A DNA stretch of 64,000 nucleotides from Gordonia shandongensis DSM 45094 (lineage in GTDB: Bacteria > Actinomycetota > Actinomycetes > Mycobacteriales > Mycobacteriaceae). The notes below the pieces were generated by a model. It was not told the origin of the DNA. It did not search any database and saw only the letters and a list, made by a program, of their open reading frames with translations. Of this stretch, positions 57,293 to 64,000 are shown one piece after another. The position numbers and the translations under genes are program-made. Numbering within the stretch: the first letter of the stretch is position 1; the number at the start of each line of letters is the position of its first letter. The stretch is from positions 1-64,000 of the forward strand of contig NZ_AUHE01000013.1 of the NCBI RefSeq assembly GCF_000423025.1, given 5' to 3'.

Positions 57293-58441
57293 ATGGGCAT
57301 GACGCTCTGGCGCAACCGTCCCGGCAGAATGCACCTGCCGCGCCGCGGACTGTCCGTCGGCACCGGTGTCCTCGCACTCGGCGCCGTCGTGGTCGCCGGC
57401 TCGGTCTCCAGCACGTCTCTCGATCCGACCGGCATGGCCATGCCCGCCGGCGTGGTCTCGGCTGCGCCGCACTCCGGATCGGACACCGACCCCATGATCG
57501 ACGCCGTCGCACAGACCGTGCCCGCCGCGTCTGCCACGCTCGTCGGCTTCGCTCCACCCGCCGATCCGGGCGCCGAGGGACGGGCACAGTTCCGCCTCGC
57601 CGCCGACCTCCCGTCCGGTCCCCTCGGCATCCCCGGCATCGTCCTGCAGGCCTACAAGCTCGCCGCCAAGCGGGTGGGCGCCGAATCGCCGCAGTGCAAA
57701 CTCCCCTGGTTCCTGCTCGCAGGCATCGGCCGCATCGAGTCGGGTCACGCCGGCGACGGGAACGTCGACGAGTACGGCAACAGCCTGCGCCCCATTCGCG
57801 GCCCGGTCCTCGACGGCTCCCTGGCGGGCAACGAGGTCATCACCGACACCGACGGCGGAAAACTCGACGGCGACCCGAAGCACGATCGGGCGATGGGGCC
57901 GATGCAGTTCATTCCGAGCACGTGGGCGTCCTGGGGTGCCGACGCCAACGGCGACGGAAAGGCCGACCCCGACAACATCTTCGATGCCACCTACTCCGCG
58001 GGACGCTATCTGTGCGCGGGGGTCACCGACATCATGGCCGAGGGCACCAAGGTGAACGCCGTACTGCGCTACAACCGCTCGGTGGCGTACGCGAACAACG
58101 TCCTCGCGTGGGCCGCGGCGTATGCGACCGGCGTCCTGCCGACGTCCGGGATCCCCGAGATGAAGACGCCCCCGAAGGACGACGACAAGAAGAAGGACGA
58201 CAAGAAGAAGGACGACAAGAAGGACGACAAGCGGGACAAGAAGCCCGAGGAGTCCCGGAAGCCGTCGTCCCCCAAGTCGTCGCGGCCGTCCACACCGCCG
58301 AGTACGAGCAAACCGCCGCAGGCCTGCCTCGGAGCGATCTGCCTGCCGCCCGGGATCGGCCCCGCGCCGGCGCCCGGCCCCAAGCCGAAGGCGAAGGCGC
58401 CCACGGCCAAGCCGACCGCACGCACGCCCGGCGACCGATAG
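57293..58441 (+). CDS. Secreted or membrane-anchored lytic murein transglycosylase
   Basis: A 382-aa protein with an N-terminal hydrophobic segment (about 21-40) and an SLT/MltB-like domain (about 115-280): catalytic Glu149 in LLAGIGRIESGHAG, MGPMQFIPSTWASWG near 210, and an EF-hand-like loop DANGDGKADPDNI just after it. The C-terminal third is disordered: a Lys/Asp block of DDKKK/KDD repeats, then Pro/Ser-rich sequence with a Cys pair (QACLGAICLPP). It cleaves glycan strands outside the membrane. It matches the Rv1230c position beside mrp. Confidence 0.88.
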   Translation: MGMTLWRNRPGRMHLPRRGLSVGTGVLALGAVVVAGSVSSTSLDPTGMAMPAGVVSAAPHSGSDTDPMIDAVAQTVPAASATLVGFAPPADPGAEGRAQFRLAADLPSGPLGIPGIVLQAYKLAAKRVGAESPQCKLPWFLLAGIGRIESGHAGDGNVDEYGNSLRPIRGPVLDGSLAGNEVITDTDGGKLDGDPKHDRAMGPMQFIPSTWASWGADANGDGKADPDNIFDATYSAGRYLCAGVTDIMAEGTKVNAVLRYNRSVAYANNVLAWAAAYATGVLPTSGIPEMKTPPKDDDKKKDDKKKDDKKDDKRDKKPEESRKPSSPKSSRPSTPPSTSKPPQACLGAICLPPGIGPAPAPGPKPKAKAPTAKPTARTPGDR

Positions 58442-58486
58442 GCGCCGCCGAACCGGACCCCGGTTCGATGTACTTGCCGACGGGGC

Positions 58487-58492
58487 TATGGT
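58487..58492 (+). promoter_or_regulatory. -10 of mrp, leaderless geometry
   Basis: TATGGT ends exactly 6 nt before the GTG start of mrp. A weak -35, TTCGAT (58464-58469), is 17 bp upstream. Confidence 0.55.
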
Positions 58493-58498
58493 GGATTT

Positions 58499-59641
58499 GT
58501 GACGACCTCCGCTACCCCGACCGAATCCGCAGTCCGCTCCGCGCTGACCAAGGTCATGGACCCGGAGATCGGTAAACCGATCACCGAGCTGGGCATGGTC
58601 AAATCCGTCGGTCTGAGCGACGACGGATCCGTGGACGTGGGCATCTACCTGACCACGGCCGGCTGTCCGCTGAAGACCAAGATCAGCCAGAGCGTCGAGA
58701 CCGCCGTCGCCGATGTGCCCGGAGTGGGCGCGGTGCGCGTGGAACTCGACGTGATGAACGACGAGCAGCGCACCGAACTTCGCAAGAAGCTCCGCGGCGA
58801 CCGGCCCGAACCGGAGATCCCCTTCTCCAAACCCGGCAATCTGACGCGCGTGTACGCGGTCGCCTCCGGCAAGGGCGGCGTCGGCAAGTCGAGCGTCACG
58901 GTGAACCTGGCGACGGCGCTCGCCGACCGCGGCCTGACCGTCGGCGTCCTCGACGCCGACATCTACGGGCACAGCGTTCCCCGCATGCTCGGCAGCGAGG
59001 CGAAACCCACCCAGGTCGAGTCGATGATCATGCCGCCGCAGAGCCACGGCGTCCGCTTCATCTCCATCGGCCAGTTCACCGACAACAACGCCCCGGTCAC
59101 CTGGCGTGGACCGATGCTGCACCGCGCGTTGCAGCAGTTCCTCGCCGACGTCTACTGGGGTGACCTGGACATCCTGCTCCTGGACCTCCCGCCCGGGACC
59201 GGCGATGTGGCGATCTCCATCGCCCAGCTGATCCCCGGCGCCGAGATCCTCGTCGTCACCACCCCGCAGCAGGCGGCCGCCGAGGTCGCCGAACGCGCGG
59301 GCGCCATCGCGCTGCAGACCCGACAGAAGATCCTCGGCGTGGTCGAGAACATGTCGTGGATGGAGCTCCCCGACGGGTCTCGCACCGAACCCTTCGGCTC
59401 CGGGGGCGGCCAACGGGTGGCCGATCGACTCACCCAGGCGGTCGGCGCGACCGTGGAACTGCTCGGACAGGTGCCCCTGGAGACCGCGCTCCGCGAGGGC
59501 GGCGACGCCGGCGAGCCGGTCGTGCTGTCGGCACCCGACTCCCCGTCGGGTTCGGCTCTGCGGGACATCGCCGAGAAGCTCGCCGTCCGCCGTCGTGGTC
59601 TCGCGGGGATGAACCTCAGCATCGACACCACTCGGCACTGA
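58499..59641 (+). CDS. mrp: Mrp/ApbC family iron-sulfur carrier ATPase
   Basis: A 380-aa P-loop protein for assembly or transfer of Fe-S clusters. N-terminal MIP18/DUF59 domain (residues 1-95), deviant Walker A ASGKGGVGKSSVTVNLA near 122, VLDADIYGHSVPRMLG near 150, LLLDLPPGTGDVAI near 225 and VVENMSWMEL near 280. The CxxC of many Mrp proteins is not seen after this last motif, as in other actinobacteria. It corresponds to Rv1229c. GTG start. Confidence 0.94.
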   Translation: MTTSATPTESAVRSALTKVMDPEIGKPITELGMVKSVGLSDDGSVDVGIYLTTAGCPLKTKISQSVETAVADVPGVGAVRVELDVMNDEQRTELRKKLRGDRPEPEIPFSKPGNLTRVYAVASGKGGVGKSSVTVNLATALADRGLTVGVLDADIYGHSVPRMLGSEAKPTQVESMIMPPQSHGVRFISIGQFTDNNAPVTWRGPMLHRALQQFLADVYWGDLDILLLDLPPGTGDVAISIAQLIPGAEILVVTTPQQAAAEVAERAGAIALQTRQKILGVVENMSWMELPDGSRTEPFGSGGGQRVADRLTQAVGATVELLGQVPLETALREGGDAGEPVVLSAPDSPSGSALRDIAEKLAVRRRGLAGMNLSIDTTRH

Positions 59642-59671
59642 TCAGACCGGCACCGACCGAGCCGAGACCGG

Positions 59672-60148
59672 TCAGGTCGCGTCCCACTGACTGACGTCGG
59701 GCGCCGACGGCGAAGCCGAAGGTCGCCCGACGGTGTCGGCGGGCGTGATCTCGGGTTGCGGTTCGCGGGCCGCACTGCGCGCGGCGGGCTGCTCCATCGG
59801 CGAATCGGGCCGGGCCCCCAGTGAGGTGAAGGTGTCGCGGACCGATCGGGTCTGCCGACCCAGATCGTCGACGGCCGTCTGGTCGCCGTCGAACAGGTGC
59901 TGGGTGACCAGACTCTTGGGGTTCATCCGCCGCAGCTCGTTCAACTGAGTGAGCGGCTCTCGGATCTGCTCGAAGTCGTCGCCCAGCTCATCGCGCAGCT
60001 GCGAGCTCGCGCCCGTCGCATAGTCGCGGACCTTCTTCAGCGACTGCATCGTCCAGCTCACCGCGCCGGGCAGCCGTTCGGGGCCGAGAATCACCAGGGC
60101 CGCCACCAGCAGGATGAGAAGCTCTCCCCAACCGACACTGCTGAACAT
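59672..60148 (-). CDS. tatB: Sec-independent translocase subunit TatB
   Basis: Component of the Tat receptor complex for folded proteins. The 158-aa protein has an N-terminal transmembrane helix followed by the hinge GPERLPGA (residues about 5-30) and an amphipathic helix, then a long acidic, Pro-rich tail. The Glu in the membrane segment (GWGEL) marks TatB. Its place after pepD/htrA matches Rv1224. The spacing from pepD is 44 bp. Confidence 0.93.
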   Translation of the reverse strand: MFSSVGWGELLILLVAALVILGPERLPGAVSWTMQSLKKVRDYATGASSQLRDELGDDFEQIREPLTQLNELRRMNPKSLVTQHLFDGDQTAVDDLGRQTRSVRDTFTSLGARPDSPMEQPAARSAAREPQPEITPADTVGRPSASPSAPDVSQWDAT

Positions 60149-60192
60149 CTCTCGCCGTCCTGTGAGTCGTGATGTGCGGTGCGCCGACCGGA

Positions 60193-61779
60193 TCAGTCGC
60201 CGTCCGGCGTGATCTTCCCGTGGAAGTATCGGCCGTCGCGCCAGTAGGTGAAGGGCACCTCATCACCGATCTTCGACCTTTGCACGGCGATGGTCAACTC
60301 GTCGGCGCCCTCGATCTGCCTGCCGTCGAACTCGGTGACCACATCGCCCTCGCGGACCCCCGCACGCGCGGCCGGGCCACCGCCGACCACATCGTTCAGC
60401 CGGGCGCCCAGCACACGATCGTTGCGGACCGTCGACGCGGCCACGCCGATCTGCGGATGCTTCGCCTTGCCGTCCTTGATGAGCGTGTTGACCACGGGGA
60501 TCGCCTCGTTGATCGGGATCGCGAAGCCGAGCCCGATGGACCCGCCGCCCATCGACATCCGGCCGGCCGTGTTGACGCCGACCACTCGCCCCTCATCGTC
60601 GACGAGGGGGCCGCCGGAGTTGCCGGGGTTGATCGACGCATCGGTCTGGATCGCGTTGAGCACCGCGTCGGTGTCGGACTCCGCGTCGGGGCGCAGGGGC
60701 ACCGGACGGTCGACGGCGCTGACGATGCCGCTGGTCACGGTCTGCGCCAGACCGAGCGGGGAGCCGAAGGCGATGACCTCCTGGCCGATCTGCAGATCGT
60801 CGGAGTCGCCCATCTTGGCGACGAGCAGGTTGCGGACGTCGTCGACCTTGATCACGGCGAGGTCCGTCTTGGTGTCGCGTCCGACGAGTCGCGCCGGAAC
60901 GCGGTGCTTGTCGGCGAACACGACTTCGAGCTTGGCCTTGGGGTCGTTCGCGGCCAGCGAGACGACGTGGTTGTTGGTCATGATGTAGCCGGACTTGTCG
61001 ATCACGAACCCCGAGCCGGTTCCGCCCCCGCCCGCGGTGCGGATGTCGATCATGACGACGGCCCTGTTCATGGCCTTCGCGACGGCCGCGACATCGCTGC
61101 GCGGATCGCTCGACCCGCTGTCGCCGGGCTCCAGCGCGACCGAGTCGGTGTGCAGCGGCGCCACGACCTCTGCCGTCCACCGTCCGATGAGGCCGCCGCC
61201 GAGACCGACCATCAACGCCGCCATGGCGAGGGTCGCCAACGCCCACCAGTGGACGCGCCCGCCGAACAGCACCTCCCGGATCCCCAGCTTGGGTCCGGGA
61301 TCGACCGGGTCGGTGGCGGCCTCGGGGGCCAGGGCGGGTGCGGCGAGCGCCGCCGCCGCTGCGGGATCACGCCACGGGTCGGGCGGCGGCTCGTCACCCG
61401 GCTCATCGACGGCGTACGGATCGCGCTGCAGGGAGTCGGTCTCGTCATCGGGTTTGGCGAAGGCCTCGGCGAGAACGGGGTCGGGGTCGGCGGGCGCGGG
61501 TTGCGGACGGCCGGTCGGGGTGACGTCACCGGCGAACGATCCCGCGACGCCGTCGGGTCGACCGAATACGGCGGCCACCTCGGGCGGCGGTGCCGGCGAC
61601 CGCACGGCGGGACGAGCCGGCTCGGGCCGGTTCGCCTCGGTGGACGCATCGGCGGAGCGGCCCTCGGACCACACTGAAGCACCCGTCACTGAACCATCCG
61701 TGACTGGAACATCAGTCTTTGGGACATCAGCCTTTGGGGCGTCGGTCTTTGGGACATCGGCCTCGGAACGATCGGTCAC
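60193..61779 (-). CDS. pepD: HtrA/PepD-like membrane-anchored serine protease
   Basis: Envelope quality-control protease, 528 aa. Disordered cytosolic N-terminus (about 1-165) with pentapeptide repeats and Pro-rich acidic sequence, one transmembrane helix (about 177-200), a trypsin-like domain with His in MTNNHVV, Asp in KTDLAVIKV and Ser in NPGNSGGPLV, and a C-terminal PDZ domain (about 430-525). Part of the sigE-rseA-pepD(htrA)-tatB cluster; in mycobacteria this protease helps the SigE envelope-stress response. GTG start 3 bp after rseA. Confidence 0.94.
   Translation of the reverse strand: MTDRSEADVPKTDAPKADVPKTDVPVTDGSVTGASVWSEGRSADASTEANRPEPARPAVRSPAPPPEVAAVFGRPDGVAGSFAGDVTPTGRPQPAPADPDPVLAEAFAKPDDETDSLQRDPYAVDEPGDEPPPDPWRDPAAAAALAAPALAPEAATDPVDPGPKLGIREVLFGGRVHWWALATLAMAALMVGLGGGLIGRWTAEVVAPLHTDSVALEPGDSGSSDPRSDVAAVAKAMNRAVVMIDIRTAGGGGTGSGFVIDKSGYIMTNNHVVSLAANDPKAKLEVVFADKHRVPARLVGRDTKTDLAVIKVDDVRNLLVAKMGDSDDLQIGQEVIAFGSPLGLAQTVTSGIVSAVDRPVPLRPDAESDTDAVLNAIQTDASINPGNSGGPLVDDEGRVVGVNTAGRMSMGGGSIGLGFAIPINEAIPVVNTLIKDGKAKHPQIGVAASTVRNDRVLGARLNDVVGGGPAARAGVREGDVVTEFDGRQIEGADELTIAVQRSKIGDEVPFTYWRDGRYFHGKITPDGD
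61715..61759 (-). repeat. 15-bp repeats in the pepD N-terminus
   Basis: Three consecutive 15-mers of the type GTCTTTGGGACATCA encode the pentapeptides VPKTD, APKAD and VPKTD near the start of PepD. A fourth, diverged unit follows on each side. Copy number may vary between strains. Confidence 0.75.
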
Positions 61780-61782
61780 GAG

Positions 61783-62181
61783 TCAGCGGCCCCAGCGGTT
61801 GGTGCGGCGAAGTCCCGGGCGCCGCACGACGGGGCGCATGTCGAACTCCTGGGTCGGGATCGCGCTGAGCTGGCTGCGCAGCGACTCGGGCATCGCCACC
61901 TCGTCGTGGCACGTCTTGAGCATCGAGCGCGCCCGCGACTGCGTCACGACCTCGCGCGCGCACTCCGGGCACAGCGTCAGGTGGGCGTCGGCCCGAGCCG
62001 CAGCCTGCAGGGTCAGCTCGTTGTCGACGTACGCCACCACGGCTTCGGGGTGCAGGTGCTCGGTGGAGGCGAATCCGTCGCGCTGATGATCGGGGTTCGG
62101 TGTGATCGACGCGGAGGCGGGCGCAAGCCACCGGCTTCCGCGTGAGAATCCCGCAGGTCTACCCAGGCCCACAGACGTCAC
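61783..62181 (-). CDS. rseA: Anti-sigma factor RseA
   Basis: A 132-aa zinc-associated anti-sigma factor for the adjacent SigE. The ZAS motif is HLTLCPEC (His67, Cys71, Cys74), following the helix STEHLHPEAVVAYVDNELTLQ typical of mycobacterial RseA. No transmembrane helix, so it is soluble, as in M. tuberculosis Rv1222. The start is taken as GTG at 62181 with GAGGAG close upstream. It sits 92 bp after sigE and 3 bp before pepD. Confidence 0.88.
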   Translation of the reverse strand: MTSVGLGRPAGFSRGSRWLAPASASITPNPDHQRDGFASTEHLHPEAVVAYVDNELTLQAAARADAHLTLCPECAREVVTQSRARSMLKTCHDEVAMPESLRSQLSAIPTQEFDMRPVVRRPGLRRTNRWGR

Positions 62182-62273
62182 CCCTCTCCTCGGCTCGCGC
62201 GCACGTGCACCGTCGCTGGAAACGTTATCCGAGGCTCCAGGGTAGCCGAAGGGTTCTCGGGCCGTCGGCCACC

Positions 62274-63038
62274 TCACTCCGCGGCCGCGACCGACCGACT
62301 GTCGGTGTACCCGCGGGCGGCGAGGAAGTCCCTGATGCCCTGGCGGCCGCGGTGGATGCGGCTGCGGACGGTGCCCATCTTGACTCCCAGCGTGGCACCG
62401 ACCTCCTCGTAGGACAGTCCCTCGATGTCGCAGAGGACCACGGCGGCGCGGAACTCGGGCGCGAGCGAGTCCAGTGCGGCCTGCAGATCGGGGTCGAGGT
62501 TCGCATCGGCGAAAGCCTGCTGGGGGTCGGGCGTGTCGGCGGGCGTCCGGTCGTAGTCCTTCTCGAGCGCCTCCATGCGGATCTTGCTGCGACGTCGCAC
62601 CATGTCGAGGAAGAGGTTGGTCGTGATGCGGTGCAGCCACCCCTCGAAGGTGCCCGGCTTGTAGTTCGTCAGCGACCGGAAGACCCGGATGAAGGTCTCC
62701 TGGGTGAGGTCCTCGGCGTCGTGCTGATTGCCGGACAACCGGTACGCGAGGCGGTACACCCGGTCGGCGTGCTCGGAGACGAGTTCGTCCCACGAGGGCA
62801 TCAGCGCGCGGTCGCCGGTCGCATCGAAGCCCGCGGTGCCCGCGAAGGGGCTCTGCGCGTCGCTGTCGACGCGGCCCGGATTCGATTCGGTGGTGGCGTT
62901 CATCGCGGTGATGCCGACTCCCTTTCTCGAGGCTGCCGAGTTCACACTTCCGCCGGATGCTGCACTGCTGGGTGCTGCGCTGCCGGGTACTGCACTGTCG
63001 GGTTCAACGTTCGGGCCCCACCCGCTATTCCTGACCAT
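62274..63038 (-). CDS. sigE: ECF sigma factor SigE
   Basis: Envelope-stress sigma factor, 254 aa from ATG 63038. After a disordered Ser/Ala-rich lead (1-65), the [17 protein letters not shown] segment, region 2 ([24 protein letters not shown]) and region 4 ([31 protein letters not shown]) are almost identical to M. tuberculosis SigE. A shorter start at ATG 62903 (209 aa) is possible but lacks a good ribosome site; mycobacterial sigE is known to use alternative starts. It is held inactive by RseA. Confidence 0.94.
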   Translation of the reverse strand: MVRNSGWGPNVEPDSAVPGSAAPSSAASGGSVNSAASRKGVGITAMNATTESNPGRVDSDAQSPFAGTAGFDATGDRALMPSWDELVSEHADRVYRLAYRLSGNQHDAEDLTQETFIRVFRSLTNYKPGTFEGWLHRITTNLFLDMVRRRSKIRMEALEKDYDRTPADTPDPQQAFADANLDPDLQAALDSLAPEFRAAVVLCDIEGLSYEEVGATLGVKMGTVRSRIHRGRQGIRDFLAARGYTDSRSVAAAE

Positions 63039-63166
63039 TGCGCTCCACCCTCCCCCATTCGAATGTGGGCGCGCTGTTGGTCGGCTGAGTGTTTGCTGAG
63101 GATGATGTCCCCGCTCATCGGCGTGCCCGCCGTCGCAGGTCAACGCAGTGTGGCACCCTCGTTCAC

Positions 63167-63808
63167 ATGACTGACACACCGCCGGCCCTCCCGTCCCTGA
63201 GCGAGTACGCCGAAACGGCGATCATCGAAGACGACGCCCTGGCCGAGGCCCGCAACCGCGCCGCCGAGCTCGGTGCGAACGCCGTGTCCCCGGCCACCGG
63301 AGCGCTGCTGTCTCTGCTCGCCCGCGTCGCGGGCTCGCGGCACGTCGTCGAGATCGGCACGGGTGTGGGCGTCAGCGGACTCTGGCTGCTCGCCGGGATG
63401 CCGGAGTCGGGAGTCCTGACGACCATCGACCCGGAGTCCGAGCATCACCGGGCCGCCCGTCAGACGTTCGCCGACGCCGACATCGCCCCCGGACGCACAC
63501 GACTGATCAACGGCGCCCCCGCCGACGTGCTGACCCGGCTGGCCGACGAGACCTACGATCTGGTGTTCATCGACGGCGCCCCGCTGAGCCATCCCCAGTT
63601 CGTCACCGAGGCCATCCGCATCCTGCGTCCCGGCGGTCTCCTGGTGGTGAACAACGCCTCCGCCGACGGCACCATCGCCGACCGGGACGCCACCGACGCC
63701 CGAACGCTCGCCGCGCGCGAGGCCGCGTCGATCATCGCCGAGGACGACCGGCTGCTGCCCGCCGTCATCCCCGTCGGGACGGGCCTCCTGGCCGCGGCGA
63801 AGGGCTGA
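63167..63808 (+). CDS. SAM-dependent O-methyltransferase (class I, COMT-like)
   Basis: A 213-aa methyltransferase of the type-3 family: SAM motif [17 protein letters not shown] near residue 62, acidic [10 protein letters not shown] near 88, the metal/substrate Asp in [12 protein letters not shown] near 130 and [14 protein letters not shown] near 152. The canonical metal-binding Asn/Asp after post-motif I is partly altered (VNNASADGT). It corresponds to Rv1220c, which is likewise divergent from sigE. ATG 63167 fits the conserved N-terminus; the leader and promoter are unclear. Acceptor unknown. Confidence 0.88.
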   Translation: MTDTPPALPSLSEYAETAIIEDDALAEARNRAAELGANAVSPATGALLSLLARVAGSRHVVEIGTGVGVSGLWLLAGMPESGVLTTIDPESEHHRAARQTFADADIAPGRTRLINGAPADVLTRLADETYDLVFIDGAPLSHPQFVTEAIRILRPGGLLVVNNASADGTIADRDATDARTLAAREAASIIAEDDRLLPAVIPVGTGLLAAAKG

Positions 63809-63833
63809 ATCCGCCCACGCGACCCGAGGGCCG

Positions 63834-64000
63834 TCAGACGTCGGTCGAGAATCGGATCCCGCTCTCCGGGATCTGCACCCCCGGCCACACCCGCGCGCCG
63901 CGGAGGAGTTCGCACCGGGCGCCCACGACGGCGCCGTCGCCGATCACGGTGTCGCGGACCAGCGCACCGGCGCCGACGGTCGCGCCGAACCCGACGATGC
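63834..64000 (-). CDS. manB: Mannose-1-phosphate guanylyltransferase, C-terminal end (partial)
   Basis: The last 55 residues of a gene running off the window edge, read from the stop at 63834 back to the edge. The sequence (IVGFGATVGAGALV, IGDGAVVGARCELLRGARVW, PGVQIPESGIRFSTDV) is a left-handed beta-helix of hexapeptide repeats and closely matches the end of Rv3264c (ManB/RmlA2), which makes GDP-mannose for mannolipids and glycoproteins. The nucleotidyltransferase domain lies outside the window. It converges on the methyltransferase gene with 25 bp between. Confidence 0.82.
   Translation of the reverse strand, partial: IVGFGATVGAGALVRDTVIGDGAVVGARCELLRGARVWPGVQIPESGIRFSTDV

Overview
The window is high-GC actinobacterial chromosome from the Mycobacteriales. 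Gene order and protein sequences fit a Gordonia-like relative of Mycobacterium; the genus is inferred, not proven. The evidence is the murA-rrn junction, a mycobacterial-type MurA, Rho and SigE, a multifunctional 2-oxoglutarate decarboxylase (kgd), LpqY-SugABC, and an operon order close to the Rv1220c-Rv1248c and Rv1299-Rv1315 regions of M. tuberculosis. No insertion sequence, prophage, CRISPR array or obvious island is visible. This is core chromosome with a few lineage-specific insertions.

Layout. Bases 1-496 hold the start of a 16S rRNA gene on the minus strand with its leader and two promoters, fed from beyond murA. Bases 497-2859 carry murA, a PduO-type cobalamin adenosyltransferase and a DUF2550 protein. 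Bases 2945-10991 are the complete F-type ATP synthase operon (atpI-like, B, E, F, H, A, G, D, C), closed by a very strong terminator. Bases 11045-16481 are rpmE, prfA, prmC, sua5, a serine-hydroxymethyltransferase-like gene and wecA, coupled by short overlaps. A flavodoxin-less CysJ-like reductase follows on the plus strand. Then comes rho, which has a long low-complexity domain, and the argS-lysA-hom-thrC-thrB amino acid operon (19946-26594). Bases 26651-30622 carry a HAD hydrolase, an AroE-like dehydrogenase, a trimethylamine-monooxygenase-like FMO, a GNAT gene that starts inside a 41-bp palindrome, and tRNA-Arg(CCG).

Bases 30643-39188 hold an SbcCD-like nuclease pair, an EcsC-like protein and a giant fused two-half ABC exporter. 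kgd (39301-43161) follows, then a TetR/Baeyer-Villiger monooxygenase/SDR module with two matching operators (43187-46281). Next are a QAT-type lipoprotein, MarC and CorA proteins, and a suppressor-of-fused-domain protein. Bases 49764-54607 are the trehalose importer lpqY-sugABC. The final 10 kb hold a stress-protein-like membrane protein, a membrane-less MgtE-like CBS protein, DUF1003, a lytic transglycosylase, mrp, the envelope-stress cluster sigE-rseA-pepD-tatB, an O-methyltransferase, and the 3' end of a mannose-1-phosphate guanylyltransferase gene.

The clearest regulatory pattern is leaderless transcription. At many non-operonic genes a TANNNT -10 box lies exactly 6 nt (sometimes 7-8) before the start codon. 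Several of these are in divergent pairs. Short 15-20 bp tandem duplications at gene ends recur: upstream of rho, at the lpqY start, at the stop of the suppressor-of-fused gene, and in the pepD N-terminus. All positions and motifs were read by eye, so promoter and operator calls are predictions.
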